This document shows, one piece after another, positions 1 to 5,264 of a stretch of 5,474 bases of DNA (position 1 is its first letter; each line of letters starts with the position of its first letter). The stretch is from contig DUMX01000290.1 in the NCBI GenBank assembly GCA_012839665.1, positions 1 through 5,474 of the forward strand. Direction: 5' to 3'. This DNA is from Gelria sp. (GTDB taxonomy: Bacteria; Bacillota; Syntrophomonadia; Syntrophomonadales; Syntrophomonadaceae). The position numbers and the translations under genes are program-made. The notes under the pieces were generated by a model, which was not told the origin of the DNA, did no database searches, and saw nothing but the letters and a program-made list of their open reading frames with translations.

Positions 1-37
1 ATCTGACACCCCCTGTTTGTATATATCATACCGGTTG

Positions 38-61
38 ATAATGACATGGCCCTGTCATTGT
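38..61. repeat. Inverted repeat ATAATGACA / TGTCATTGT
   Basis: Bases 38-46 pair with 53-61 (nine pairs, one a G-T wobble) around a 6-base loop TGGCCC. The core is TGACA-N6-TGTCA. On the plus strand it is followed by a T-rich stretch (64-77), so it could be a weak terminator of a plus-strand gene lying left of the window. As DNA it has the dyad and spacing of a dimeric-regulator site. The two readings cannot be separated from the sequence alone. Confidence 0.5.
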
Positions 62-65
62 GCTT

Positions 66-239
66 TTACTTTTTCCATTTTTCCTCTTTATAAATAAAAA
101 AATGAAACCCGGCACTCAACAGTGACAAATTACCATAAATATTTACGGGAATTTGGCTAAGTGCCGGATTACTAAACCATGTATGTGGCATGTGACCCTC
201 TCTGTTATAAAATTTGCAAACTAAAAAGGGCAAACACAT
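66..239 (-). CDS. Possible 57-aa ORF downstream of the zinc-ribbon gene (doubtful)
   Basis: An open frame of 57 codons starts at an ATG at 237-239 and ends at TAA 66-68. A full AAGGAGG (249-255 read on the minus strand) lies 9 nt before the ATG, and the ORF begins 24 bp after the zinc-ribbon stop, as a second operon gene would. The translation begins MCLPFLVC and is rich in Phe, Tyr, Asn and Lys, with a basic end (KEEKWKK). I recognise no family. Against it: the ribosome-site/start region also folds as a terminator-like hairpin, and a large nested inverted repeat (109-167) lies inside the ORF. The composition is what AT-rich noncoding DNA would give. More likely spurious than real. Confidence 0.22.
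   Translation of the reverse strand: MCLPFLVCKFYNREGHMPHTWFSNPALSQIPVNIYGNLSLLSAGFHFFIYKEEKWKK
109..167. repeat. Nested inverted repeat, outer stem CCGGCACT/AGTGCCGG
   Basis: CCGGCACT (109-116) is exactly complementary to AGTGCCGG (160-167), with 43 bases between. Inside lies a second dyad centred on the perfect palindrome TAAATATTTA (136-145), flanked by CC and GG after one mismatch. The outer stem is GC-rich in an AT-rich stretch and therefore stands out. It may be an RNA structure or the end of a small degenerate mobile or repeat element. No family is recognised. Confidence 0.45.
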
Positions 240-250
240 GGATGTGCCCC
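220..250 (-). terminator. Probable rho-independent terminator of the zinc-ribbon gene
   Basis: Read on the minus strand, GGGCA (245-249) pairs with TGCCC (228-232) and is followed immediately by TTTTTAG (221-227). An inner CACA/TGTG pairing can extend the hairpin. It starts 14 bp after the zinc-ribbon stop codon, where a terminator is expected. The same bases include the start of the doubtful 57-codon ORF, so both readings cannot be fully right. Confidence 0.55.
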
Positions 251-263
251 TCCTTATGTCCCA

Positions 264-449
264 CTATTTATAAAAATCTACCATAATAGCATAGGGAATA
301 GGTTTATTATCTTCAACAATTTCACAACCACAAAACGGGCATCTATAGGCATTAATACCTGGGGTGTAAATCATTCTATTCTGACAAAACGGACAATATA
401 CTGTTTTTCCTCCGCTGGCCTCCATAGCGGTGTTTGAAAACAGAGCCAT
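264..449 (-). CDS. Small zinc-ribbon protein (two CxxC knuckles)
   Basis: A 61-residue protein with two cysteine knuckles, CPFC at residues 19-22 and CPFC at residues 37-40, plus an extra Cys at 42 (CPFCGC). The knuckles are 14 residues apart, the usual geometry for a zinc ribbon binding one Zn2+ through four Cys. The residues before the first knuckle look unstructured, and the tail after residue 43 is short and ends in an aromatic stretch (VDFYK). There is no signal peptide or membrane segment, so it is probably cytosolic. The start is well supported: AGGAGG at 457-462 (read on the minus strand) lies 7 nt from the ATG. A likely terminator follows at 220-250. Zinc ribbons of this size can bind nucleic acid or act as protein-interaction modules. 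No specific function can be assigned. Confidence 0.8.
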   Translation of the reverse strand: MALFSNTAMEASGGKTVYCPFCQNRMIYTPGINAYRCPFCGCEIVEDNKPIPYAIMVDFYK

Positions 450-754
450 GTAAACCCCTCCTAATAAAAGAGCTCTAATTAAGAAACTATTTCATATTTT
501 AGCACACTCTGGTGTGGAAATTATGGCATTTGGATAAAATGCCTCATATAATGATAATTCTTGGTAACAGGATGAATTGGCATCACATAAAATAATATTA
601 ATAAGAAAATAGACGGGGATTAGACACCGAAGGACGCTGAAAAAACTATGAAAAACACTGATTTTTTTAAAATAAACTAAACCCAGCTACTAGTTTCATA
701 GGTGGTTGTGTGGGCAGACATGAATAGTTAATTTGATATAAAGGAGTAGTGCAA
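450..754. other. Gene-free divergent intergenic region
   Basis: This stretch separates the minus-strand zinc-ribbon gene from the plus-strand deacetylase. It carries the zinc-ribbon ribosome site (457-462), a small hairpin CACAC-tctg-GTGTG (503-516), a perfect 7-bp hairpin GGCATTT-ggata-AAATGCC (525-543) and a degenerate element beginning GGATTAGACAC (617-627). The deacetylase ribosome site AAGGAG is at 741-746. I see no convincing sigma-A promoter for either gene and no RNA gene. Short open frames here lack ribosome sites. Confidence 0.6.
617..627 (+). repeat. Short direct repeat GGATTAGACAC, copy 1 (start of a degenerate element)
   Basis: The 11-mer GGATTAGACAC recurs exactly at 1538-1548, just beyond the other end of the deacetylase gene. 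Bases after copy 1, to about 670, read like a decayed series of GGACGCTGA and AACACTGATTTTTTT units. This resembles the CACGGAT-type repeat strings seen between genes in many bacteria, an identification made from memory and not by alignment. Confidence 0.4.
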
Positions 755-1534
755 ATGGCAAAATACCTCATAATAAATGCCGATGATTTAGGCCTGGCAC
801 CGGGTGTTAATCAAGCCATAATAGATTTACACCAGGCCGGTGTGGTAACCAGTACCTCTGTGATGGTTAACATGCCTGGTTTCAATGATGCCGTAAAACG
901 CCTACGCCATGCGCCAACTCTAGGTGTTGGCCTGCATTTTAATTTGTCCGACGGTTCCCCTATAGCTCCACCTCACTGGATACCTTCACTGGTTGACCAT
1001 AAGGGTGAGTTTTCTAACCATTTAAACTGGGATGAATCTGATGTAATGTTGGAATTAAAAGCCCAGATGCACCGCCTGCTAAGTGCTGGAATTAAGCCTA
1101 CTCATATTGACTCTCATGGTTTTATTCAAAAACGCCCGGCTGTTTGTAATCCCATGCTAGCACTGGCACGAAGCATGAAGCTACCCATGCGCCGCACTGG
1201 TTGGGAACCTAACCCTTGGATAAATTTGCTCCCGGGAGTAGTGGATAATTTCTATGCTAATGTTTATTTTGAAACAGGTGGTAAATCTCTGCTATTAAGC
1301 AACCTGCACTCAATACCGCACGGGACATCAGAGCTAATCTGCCATCCTGGTTATGTAGATGAATATTTGCCCAAAGTTTCCACCTGGACTGTAGAACGAG
1401 AAATAGAGTACAGCGTGCTGGCTGACCCTGAAATTTTACAAACTATACGTACATTAGGGATAATACTGGTAAGCTATCGCTATGTAAAATATTTTAGCAG
1501 GTATAGTGTGAGAATAGACTTAGTACGGAAATAG
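755..1534 (+). CDS. ChbG/HpnK (YdjC) family carbohydrate deacetylase
   Basis: A 259-residue protein of normal family length. YdjC-fold enzymes are metal-dependent deacetylases that remove N-acetyl groups from sugars; ChbG acts on chitooligosaccharides and HpnK is linked to hopanoid glycolipids. Visible motifs are NADDLG (residues 8-13, with the catalytic/metal Asp pair), GLHFNL with His61, HIDSH with His121, and CHPGYVDE (196-203), followed by the usual DPEI...LGI..VSYR C-terminal segment. Residues right after His121 read GFIQ where the family usually has further His (HQHVH-like), a local divergence. No signal peptide, so cytosolic. The start is taken as ATG 755 because AAGGAG (741-746) lies 8 nt before it; the GTG two codons earlier would be only 2 nt from that site. 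The gene stands alone, with a copy of GGATTAGACAC outside each end. The substrate is not known. Confidence 0.9.
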   Translation: MAKYLIINADDLGLAPGVNQAIIDLHQAGVVTSTSVMVNMPGFNDAVKRLRHAPTLGVGLHFNLSDGSPIAPPHWIPSLVDHKGEFSNHLNWDESDVMLELKAQMHRLLSAGIKPTHIDSHGFIQKRPAVCNPMLALARSMKLPMRRTGWEPNPWINLLPGVVDNFYANVYFETGGKSLLLSNLHSIPHGTSELICHPGYVDEYLPKVSTWTVEREIEYSVLADPEILQTIRTLGIILVSYRYVKYFSRYSVRIDLVRK

Positions 1535-1537
1535 AAC

Positions 1538-1548
1538 GGATTAGACAC
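1538..1548 (+). repeat. Short direct repeat GGATTAGACAC, copy 2
   Basis: An exact second copy of the 11-mer at 617-627. It begins 3 bp after the deacetylase stop, with further similarity just downstream (ACGATAATT). Together the two copies bracket the deacetylase gene and its leader. Confidence 0.4.
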
Positions 1549-1579
1549 GATAATTCTTAAATTCAAAAAACGTTTTCCT

Positions 1580-1607
1580 TTAATACCGCCTTCAGAAAGT
1601 GTATAAT
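1580..1607 (+). promoter_or_regulatory. Possible promoter of the MBL-fold hydrolase
   Basis: A perfect -10 TATAAT at 1602-1607 lies 35 bp before the ATG. The best -35 is TTAATA at 1580-1585 (4 of 6 matches) with a 16-bp spacer. The -10 is strong and the -35 weak. Confidence 0.45.
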
Positions 1608-1642
1608 TTTATTATATTTAGCTTTTTATGGAGGATATCAAG

Positions 1643-2434
1643 ATGAATCATATTATTTACCCATTGTATAACGGCTCTTTTAATATTTTAATGAAATCTG
1701 CCCGCTCTATGGAGGATATACATTGTTTTGCCTTCCTGGTAGTGGACGAAAATGGTGAAGCGGTGCTGGTAGATACAGGCTTCGACCCGGATGCGATTCC
1801 AGGAGCCAACACTCGCGCTGATCAGGTCGAGGACCAGAAGGTAAAGGCGGCTATAGAAAAGTTAGGGTTTGACCCTGCTGGTATTAAGGATGTAATTATG
1901 ACCCACATTCACTGGGACCATACCTGCGGTATGTGCGATTTTCCGCAAGCCCGTTTCTTCTTTCAGACCGATGAGTTTCGCGGTCTTTTGCAGCTTAATC
2001 CTAATGAGGAAACTTATTTTAATCCCAACCATTGGTTTCACCTGCTGCCCAATATAGAGCTGGTAGAAGGTGACCGGGAGATTAAACCAGGTCTGAAAGT
2101 AATACATAGCGGCGGTCATACCAAGGGCCATCAACTGGTAGAAGTACAAACCAGGAAGGGACTAGTTCATCTCATCGGAGATTCCCCTTTTAACTACGAT
2201 ATGCTCTGGAAACAGATTTCCCCGGAAGGCTGGAAACGTTTTCGGGAGGGGATAGGAGAAAGATTTTACTGGAAAGAAGGCGTACTGGATGCTATAGATA
2301 ATTGGTTACGAAAACAAAACTGCGCTGGGCCGGTACAGAGACAACCAGTTCCCTGGCCGGAAATAAAAAAGCTGGGTTCCCACCTCTTAATGGGACATGA
2401 CCCGCACCTGTTAAAGGTGAAATCAATAGGATAA
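1643..2434 (+). CDS. MBL-fold metallo-hydrolase, AHL-lactonase-like
   Basis: A 263-residue dinuclear metal hydrolase of the metallo-beta-lactamase fold. All ligand motifs are present in order: VDTGFD (43-48), THIHWDH (87-93, giving HxHxDH), GGHTKGHQ (157-164, ligand His159), the bridging Asp180 in GDS, and the last His252 in MGHD. Motif spacing and the N-terminal PLY..GS...L segment fit the N-acyl-homoserine-lactonase-like subgroup, which opens lactone rings. Many members act on other esters or lactones, so specificity stays open. The start is taken as ATG 1643 because TGGAGG (1629-1634) lies 8 nt before it. The ATG at 1628 overlaps that site and has no site of its own. No signal peptide, so cytosolic. 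It converges on the permease gene with 10 bp between stops and no terminator there. Confidence 0.88.
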   Translation: MNHIIYPLYNGSFNILMKSARSMEDIHCFAFLVVDENGEAVLVDTGFDPDAIPGANTRADQVEDQKVKAAIEKLGFDPAGIKDVIMTHIHWDHTCGMCDFPQARFFFQTDEFRGLLQLNPNEETYFNPNHWFHLLPNIELVEGDREIKPGLKVIHSGGHTKGHQLVEVQTRKGLVHLIGDSPFNYDMLWKQISPEGWKRFREGIGERFYWKEGVLDAIDNWLRKQNCAGPVQRQPVPWPEIKKLGSHLLMGHDPHLLKVKSIG

Positions 2435-2444
2435 TTCCCTTTTC

Positions 2445-3995
2445 TTAAGCCCAGATAAAGGTTAAAACTGCCGCCACGATGGTAAATATAAGTGCTATAG
2501 GTACTACCACCCGGATTACTTTAGCTTCAGTCCCCAAGCTATCAATGGTAGCCGCAGCGTTTTGTAGTTTGGCCGGTGAGATAACACTGGCCAATCCACC
2601 GGCAATAGCTGTACCGGCAGTAACTACCAGAGCATCTACACTTAGTATTTTTGAAGTCAGGATATTATATTTTGCAAACAAAGCTATAGTTGATGCTTCA
2701 CTGCCACTGACGAAACCTCCCAGCAACCCTAAAAAGGCTGCTGCGGCCGGATAAAGACCCTGGAAAAAATTAGCCGAACTAATAGCCAGTATGGATATCA
2801 TATTACAATTAGAGCTGGTAAGTTCCCAAATCCCGTTTACCGAAGCGTAACCGGAATAAGTCATTACATATGCAATGGCGAAGAAAATCGCCGCCGAAAA
2901 TACTGGCCGCGGTGCCCGTCTTATCCATTTTTCCCCGATGTCTCGCCACTGTTCCCGACTGGGCTTAATAAACGGTATGGCCAGCAAGGTACTTATTATC
3001 ACCCAGGTATATGCATTCCATAACATACGGGTCATAATGGGTTTACCTCCGGGAATAATATGAACCGGCATGACCAGGTCTTTAAATAAGAGATTGAAAA
3101 GCGGAGGCCAAAAGTTAATAAACAGACAGGTTGCCACCAGTATTATCCAGGGCCCCAGGGCCGTAAGCAAAGACATAGATTTTTCTATATTCTTTTCTTC
3201 TTCACTGACACAACTGCGGTCCAAAATAGGTTCTCCGGTTAGTTTAAGATAAATTAGCATAACCACAATGGTAGCTAAACCGCCCAGTACCCCGGTTAAG
3301 ACAATGCCGATACCAATATGAGCCACCGTTATCGCAGTAAAGCCCATGGTAAAACCGGCCAAAATACAAGGTATAAAGCCTTCCTTGATTTTCCCCCATC
3401 CGCCCACTAACCAGAGCATACCGAAACCAATCATAGTTGAAATTATAGGCATGAATTTGGAAAATACCAGAGCCGAAGTGGCCAGAGGGGTACCGGTCAT
3501 GTCAGAGAAAATAACCAGCGGTGCCCCCAGCAAAGCATATGTACAAAGCGAATCAAAACCCAGAGCAGGCAGAGCTATAGCTACGAAGGTAGAGTACCCC
3601 AATGCCAGCATAATAGGAGGCAATATTGATACCGGAGTTGCTCCTACTGCTACCAGCAGGGTGCCTATACCCATATTAATAATCATTATTTGTACAACCT
3701 GGTCATTTTTGGCCAGGGTTTTGACAAAAATAACTATCCTCTTCAAGGCCCCGGTTGATTCTAAAAAGGTAATTTGAAATATAGAGGTGGCTACCATCAG
3801 GGAAACCGGAAAAGAAGCAATAATTCCAGCCAGGCTGGCGGTTAATCCCACCTGCAGAGAGGTTTTAAAAAAGAAAAAACTAATAGCTATTACCAGAGCC
3901 CATCCTGCCAATCCACTCAAGTCAGCCGGCCATTTGGCCAGGGTAAGTAAAGCTAGTACAGCAACAATTGGTATCAAAGTAACTACTACATCCAT
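2445..3995 (-). CDS. LctP-family L-lactate/glycolate-type permease
   Basis: A 516-residue, highly hydrophobic protein with about a dozen membrane segments, somewhat shorter than the roughly 530-560 residues of LldP/GlcA. The family imports L-lactate and related 2-hydroxy acids across the cytoplasmic membrane, probably with protons. Supporting segments are an early VGATPVSILPP loop, GFDSLCTYALLGAP, the re-entrant-like LLGGFVSGSEAST (GSEAST at 431-436, matching the family GS.TS block), and ISPAKLQNA (472-480) followed by a GTEAKVIR turn, matching the ISP block before the last helix. A hydrophilic loop (VSEEEKNIEK) sits mid-protein. The start ATG at 3993-3995 follows GGGAGG (4009-4014 on the minus strand) with a rather long 13-nt gap; no other start is in frame nearby. 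The motif variants mark a divergent branch, so the substrate could be another small carboxylate. Confidence 0.85.
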   Translation of the reverse strand: MDVVVTLIPIVAVLALLTLAKWPADLSGLAGWALVIAISFFFFKTSLQVGLTASLAGIIASFPVSLMVATSIFQITFLESTGALKRIVIFVKTLAKNDQVVQIMIINMGIGTLLVAVGATPVSILPPIMLALGYSTFVAIALPALGFDSLCTYALLGAPLVIFSDMTGTPLATSALVFSKFMPIISTMIGFGMLWLVGGWGKIKEGFIPCILAGFTMGFTAITVAHIGIGIVLTGVLGGLATIVVMLIYLKLTGEPILDRSCVSEEEKNIEKSMSLLTALGPWIILVATCLFINFWPPLFNLLFKDLVMPVHIIPGGKPIMTRMLWNAYTWVIISTLLAIPFIKPSREQWRDIGEKWIRRAPRPVFSAAIFFAIAYVMTYSGYASVNGIWELTSSNCNMISILAISSANFFQGLYPAAAAFLGLLGGFVSGSEASTIALFAKYNILTSKILSVDALVVTAGTAIAGGLASVISPAKLQNAAATIDSLGTEAKVIRVVVPIALIFTIVAAVLTFIWA

Positions 3996-4016
3996 TAGCG
4001 TATATAATCCTCCCGT

Positions 4017-4036
4017 CCTACTATCCTACTATCCTG
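4017..4036 (-). repeat. Short tandem repeat in the permease leader
   Basis: The plus-strand unit CCTACTAT occurs twice in tandem (4017-4024, 4025-4032) and begins again as CCT. On the message strand this gives repeated AGGA cores just upstream of the GGGAGG site. It could be a slippage-prone tract or extra ribosome-binding sequence; the copy number is low. Confidence 0.4.
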
Positions 4037-4049
4037 CATCCAATGAGTA

Positions 4050-4078
4050 AGTTTAACAAAAAGCGACTTTTTAGACAA
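4050..4078 (-). promoter_or_regulatory. Possible promoter of the permease with inverted repeat in the spacer
   Basis: Read on the minus strand, TTGTCT (4073-4078) and TAAACT (4050-4055) are separated by 17 bp, each with four of six consensus matches. The spacer contains the inverted repeat AAAAAG-cga-CTTTTT (4058-4072), which might be an operator or simply AT-rich bendable DNA. Its distance from the start codon is plausible. Confidence 0.3.
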
Positions 4079-4126
4079 GCACTTTTTTAAACATCCCCTG
4101 GAGATAAGCCCCATAGAAAGACCACG

Positions 4127-4162
4127 CCGTTTTTGGAAGGGATAAGAGGAAGGCTTTACTGA
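4127..4162 (+). pseudogene. Possible decayed fragment similar to the MBL-fold hydrolase gene
   Basis: Read in frame, this stretch gives PFLEGIRGRLY followed by TGA. The hydrolase gene at 2237-2272 gives RFREGIGERFYW. Aligned codon by codon without gaps, 26 of 36 bases agree by my hand count, and most differences are one per codon. Colinear traces (AGAT, CCCC) precede it at about 4102-4112, matching 2214-2223 within a base or so. The rest of the gene is absent. This suggests a remnant of a paralogous copy, but the match is short and chance is not excluded. Confidence 0.3.
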
Positions 4163-4204
4163 AGTCGATAGGTTATAAGGCTCCCCCTATGTAGTAAACA
4201 TCTC

Positions 4205-4233
4205 TTTACATACGTAACCATACGTACTATAAT
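4205..4233 (+). promoter_or_regulatory. hicAB promoter with palindromic operator in the spacer
   Basis: TTTACA (4205-4210) and a perfect TATAAT (4228-4233) are 17 bp apart, an almost ideal sigma-A promoter 20 bp before the hicA start. The spacer contains TACGTA-acca-TACGTA (4211-4226). TACGTA is itself a palindrome, and CATACGTA repeats directly with a 10-bp period (4209-4216 and 4219-4226). Sites one helical turn apart suit the ribbon-helix-helix domain at the HicB C-terminus, so HicB or HicAB binding here would block RNA polymerase and give autoregulation. The operator role is inferred. Confidence 0.8.
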
Positions 4234-4253
4234 TTGCAAAGGAGGCTGCTCTA

Positions 4254-4436
4254 ATGACTGAACGGGAAGTCCTAAAACTACTTAAAGAAAATGGCTGGCT
4301 TATCAAAGAAGGTAAAAAGCATCACCTGGCAACTAACCCTAACAAACCGGGTGTAAAGATTCCCATACCCAGACATAATAAGGATATTCCTACAGGTACC
4401 CTTAATAATATACTAAAAGCGGCTGGGCTAAAATAA
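4254..4436 (+). CDS. hicA: HicA-family mRNA interferase toxin
   Basis: A 60-residue protein covering the whole double-stranded-RNA-binding-like HicA fold. HicA toxins cleave mRNA and tmRNA in the cytoplasm and are neutralised by HicB. Visible family features are the N-terminal helix (REVLKLLKENGW), the catalytic-histidine strand GKKHHLATNP (catalytic His most likely His23, in the place of the common GSH), the strand KIPIPRH, and the C-terminal helix GTLNNILKAAGL. The start is secure: AAAGGAGG (4238-4245) lies 8 nt before the ATG. hicB follows after 51 bp with its own ribosome site, in the usual toxin-first order, and both are served by the promoter at 4205-4233. Nothing suggests inactivation; length and motifs are intact. 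Confidence 0.92.
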   Translation: MTEREVLKLLKENGWLIKEGKKHHLATNPNKPGVKIPIPRHNKDIPTGTLNNILKAAGLK

Positions 4437-4487
4437 GCCCTACCTCTAAAGTTCAATACAAAATAATAGAAAAGGAGATTATCAGTT

Positions 4488-4880
4488 ATGAAATATGTTT
4501 ATCCGGCGATATTTACCATGGAAGATGATAATTATAATGTATCAGTCCCTGATTTACCAGGTTGCTATACCTTTGGTACTTCAATAGCTAAAGCTATTGA
4601 AATGGCTCGTGACGCAATATCTTTATGGCTTTGCGATGCTGAGGATAACGATGAGTTAATACCTGCTGCCAGTAACCTGCAAGATATAGATATCAAATCC
4701 GATAGTTTTGTTAATCTCATTGATGTTGATACCACCGAATATCGCCGTGAGAATGATAACCGGGCCATAAAGAAAACTCTTAGTATCCCCAGTTGGTTAA
4801 ATGCTAAAGCCGAAAAAGCTGGTATTAACTTTTCGCAAACCCTGCAAAAAGCCTTGAAACAGGAACTTGATTTAGAGTAG
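4488..4880 (+). CDS. hicB: HicB-family antitoxin with C-terminal ribbon-helix-helix domain
   Basis: A 130-residue antitoxin. The N-terminal half is the partial RNase-H-like HicB fold: MKYVYPAIFT, then VSVPDLPGCYTFG (the family PDLPGC signature), a helix AIEMARDAISLWL, and a strand ending in VNLIDVDTTEYRR. Residues from about 95 (KKTLSIPSWLNAKAEKAGINFSQTLQ) form a ribbon-helix-helix DNA-binding segment, a beta strand plus two helices. The first part should mask the HicA active site and the second should bind the operator. AAAGGAG (4471-4477) lies 10 nt before the ATG. The gene is cotranscribed with hicA. There is no clear terminator in the 29 bp before the convergent gene's stop. Confidence 0.93.
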   Translation: MKYVYPAIFTMEDDNYNVSVPDLPGCYTFGTSIAKAIEMARDAISLWLCDAEDNDELIPAASNLQDIDIKSDSFVNLIDVDTTEYRRENDNRAIKKTLSIPSWLNAKAEKAGINFSQTLQKALKQELDLE

Positions 4881-4909
4881 CAATCAAAGAAAAAAGAAAT
4901 GTGTTTATT

Positions 4910-5116
4910 TTACCTGCGATCTTTTTCTAAATCATAAACAATTTTCTCCAAATACCATTCATCCGAATAACCCGGGCGTTTTGTTTTCAGTATAACTATT
5001 TGTCGCTGGAGAGATTTCTGGGCTTGTTTTGGTTCCTGGAACGATAATTGATAATATCTACGTTTTAATTTTCGGATGCGCCAGGGCCTTTGAATAATCG
5101 CTAATAACTGGTTCAT
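4910..5116 (-). CDS. Small basic protein of unknown function
   Basis: A 68-residue, strongly basic protein. The N-terminus is briefly hydrophobic (MNQLLAIIQ), followed by a cluster of Arg/Lys (RIRKLKRRYYQ), a Gln/Lys-rich middle and a C-terminal helix-like segment GYSDEWYLEKIVYDLEKDRR. The regular charge pattern and the compact Trp/Tyr-containing tail look like a real, folded helical protein and not random translation. The start is supported by AAGGGG (5124-5129 on the minus strand) 7 nt before the ATG. It converges with hicB, 29 bp apart. I do not recognise the family; an RNA- or DNA-associated role would fit the charge but is only a guess. Confidence 0.6.
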   Translation of the reverse strand: MNQLLAIIQRPWRIRKLKRRYYQLSFQEPKQAQKSLQRQIVILKTKRPGYSDEWYLEKIVYDLEKDRR

Positions 5117-5139
5117 TTACCTACCCCTTATGCATAATA

Positions 5140-5168
5140 TTGACAATTACGACAAAAGGGGTTAGAAT
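5140..5168 (+). promoter_or_regulatory. Near-consensus sigma-A promoter pointing into the terminal palindrome
   Basis: A perfect -35 TTGACA (5140-5145), a 17-bp spacer and a -10 TAGAAT (5163-5168, five of six). No ordinary gene follows on the plus strand: only a 21-codon open frame (GTG 5203 to TAA 5266-5268) and then the 94-bp inverted repeat. It points away from the 68-residue protein gene. Confidence 0.55.
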
Positions 5169-5264
5169 TCCTGCTAGAAAGAGAAACAAGGACTAAATAT
5201 CGGTGTACAAAACTCAATTTTGCCAATGCCTCTGCTTAGCTTTTCAAACCATCGCTATTGCTTG

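Noticed and set aside
1..78. Minus-strand frame beginning MEKVKAQ with an in-frame TGA (55-57) and open to the window edge, suggesting a possible selenoprotein or interrupted gene
   Set aside because: The TGA is followed by only 18 codons before the edge, the dyad at 38-61 is too close and unlike a bacterial SECIS, and the translated residues match no family I know.
1862..2149. Minus-strand open frame of 95 codons within the MBL-fold gene
   Set aside because: It is antisense to conserved metal-ligand motifs of the hydrolase and shows no ribosome site or known domain.
2479..4050. Several plus-strand open frames of 60-143 codons inside the permease gene
   Set aside because: They lie opposite a long, clearly membrane-type coding frame and have no ribosome sites or recognisable products; they are shadows.
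4043..4090. Plus-strand 15-codon ORF (MSKFNKKRLFRQALF) in the permease leader, possible leader peptide
   Set aside because: No ribosome site, and it is on the wrong strand to act as a leader for the permease.
4050..4253. Riboswitch or tRNA between the permease and hicA
   Set aside because: No cloverleaf, T-loop motif or recognisable aptamer was seen in either orientation; only short AT-rich dyads.
4565..4768. Minus-strand open frame within hicB
   Set aside because: It is antisense to the conserved HicB domain; low-complexity Ser/Ile-rich shadow.
4881..4909. Bidirectional terminator between hicB and the convergent small gene
   Set aside because: The 29 bp are A-rich without a GC stem; only weak A/T pairing is possible.
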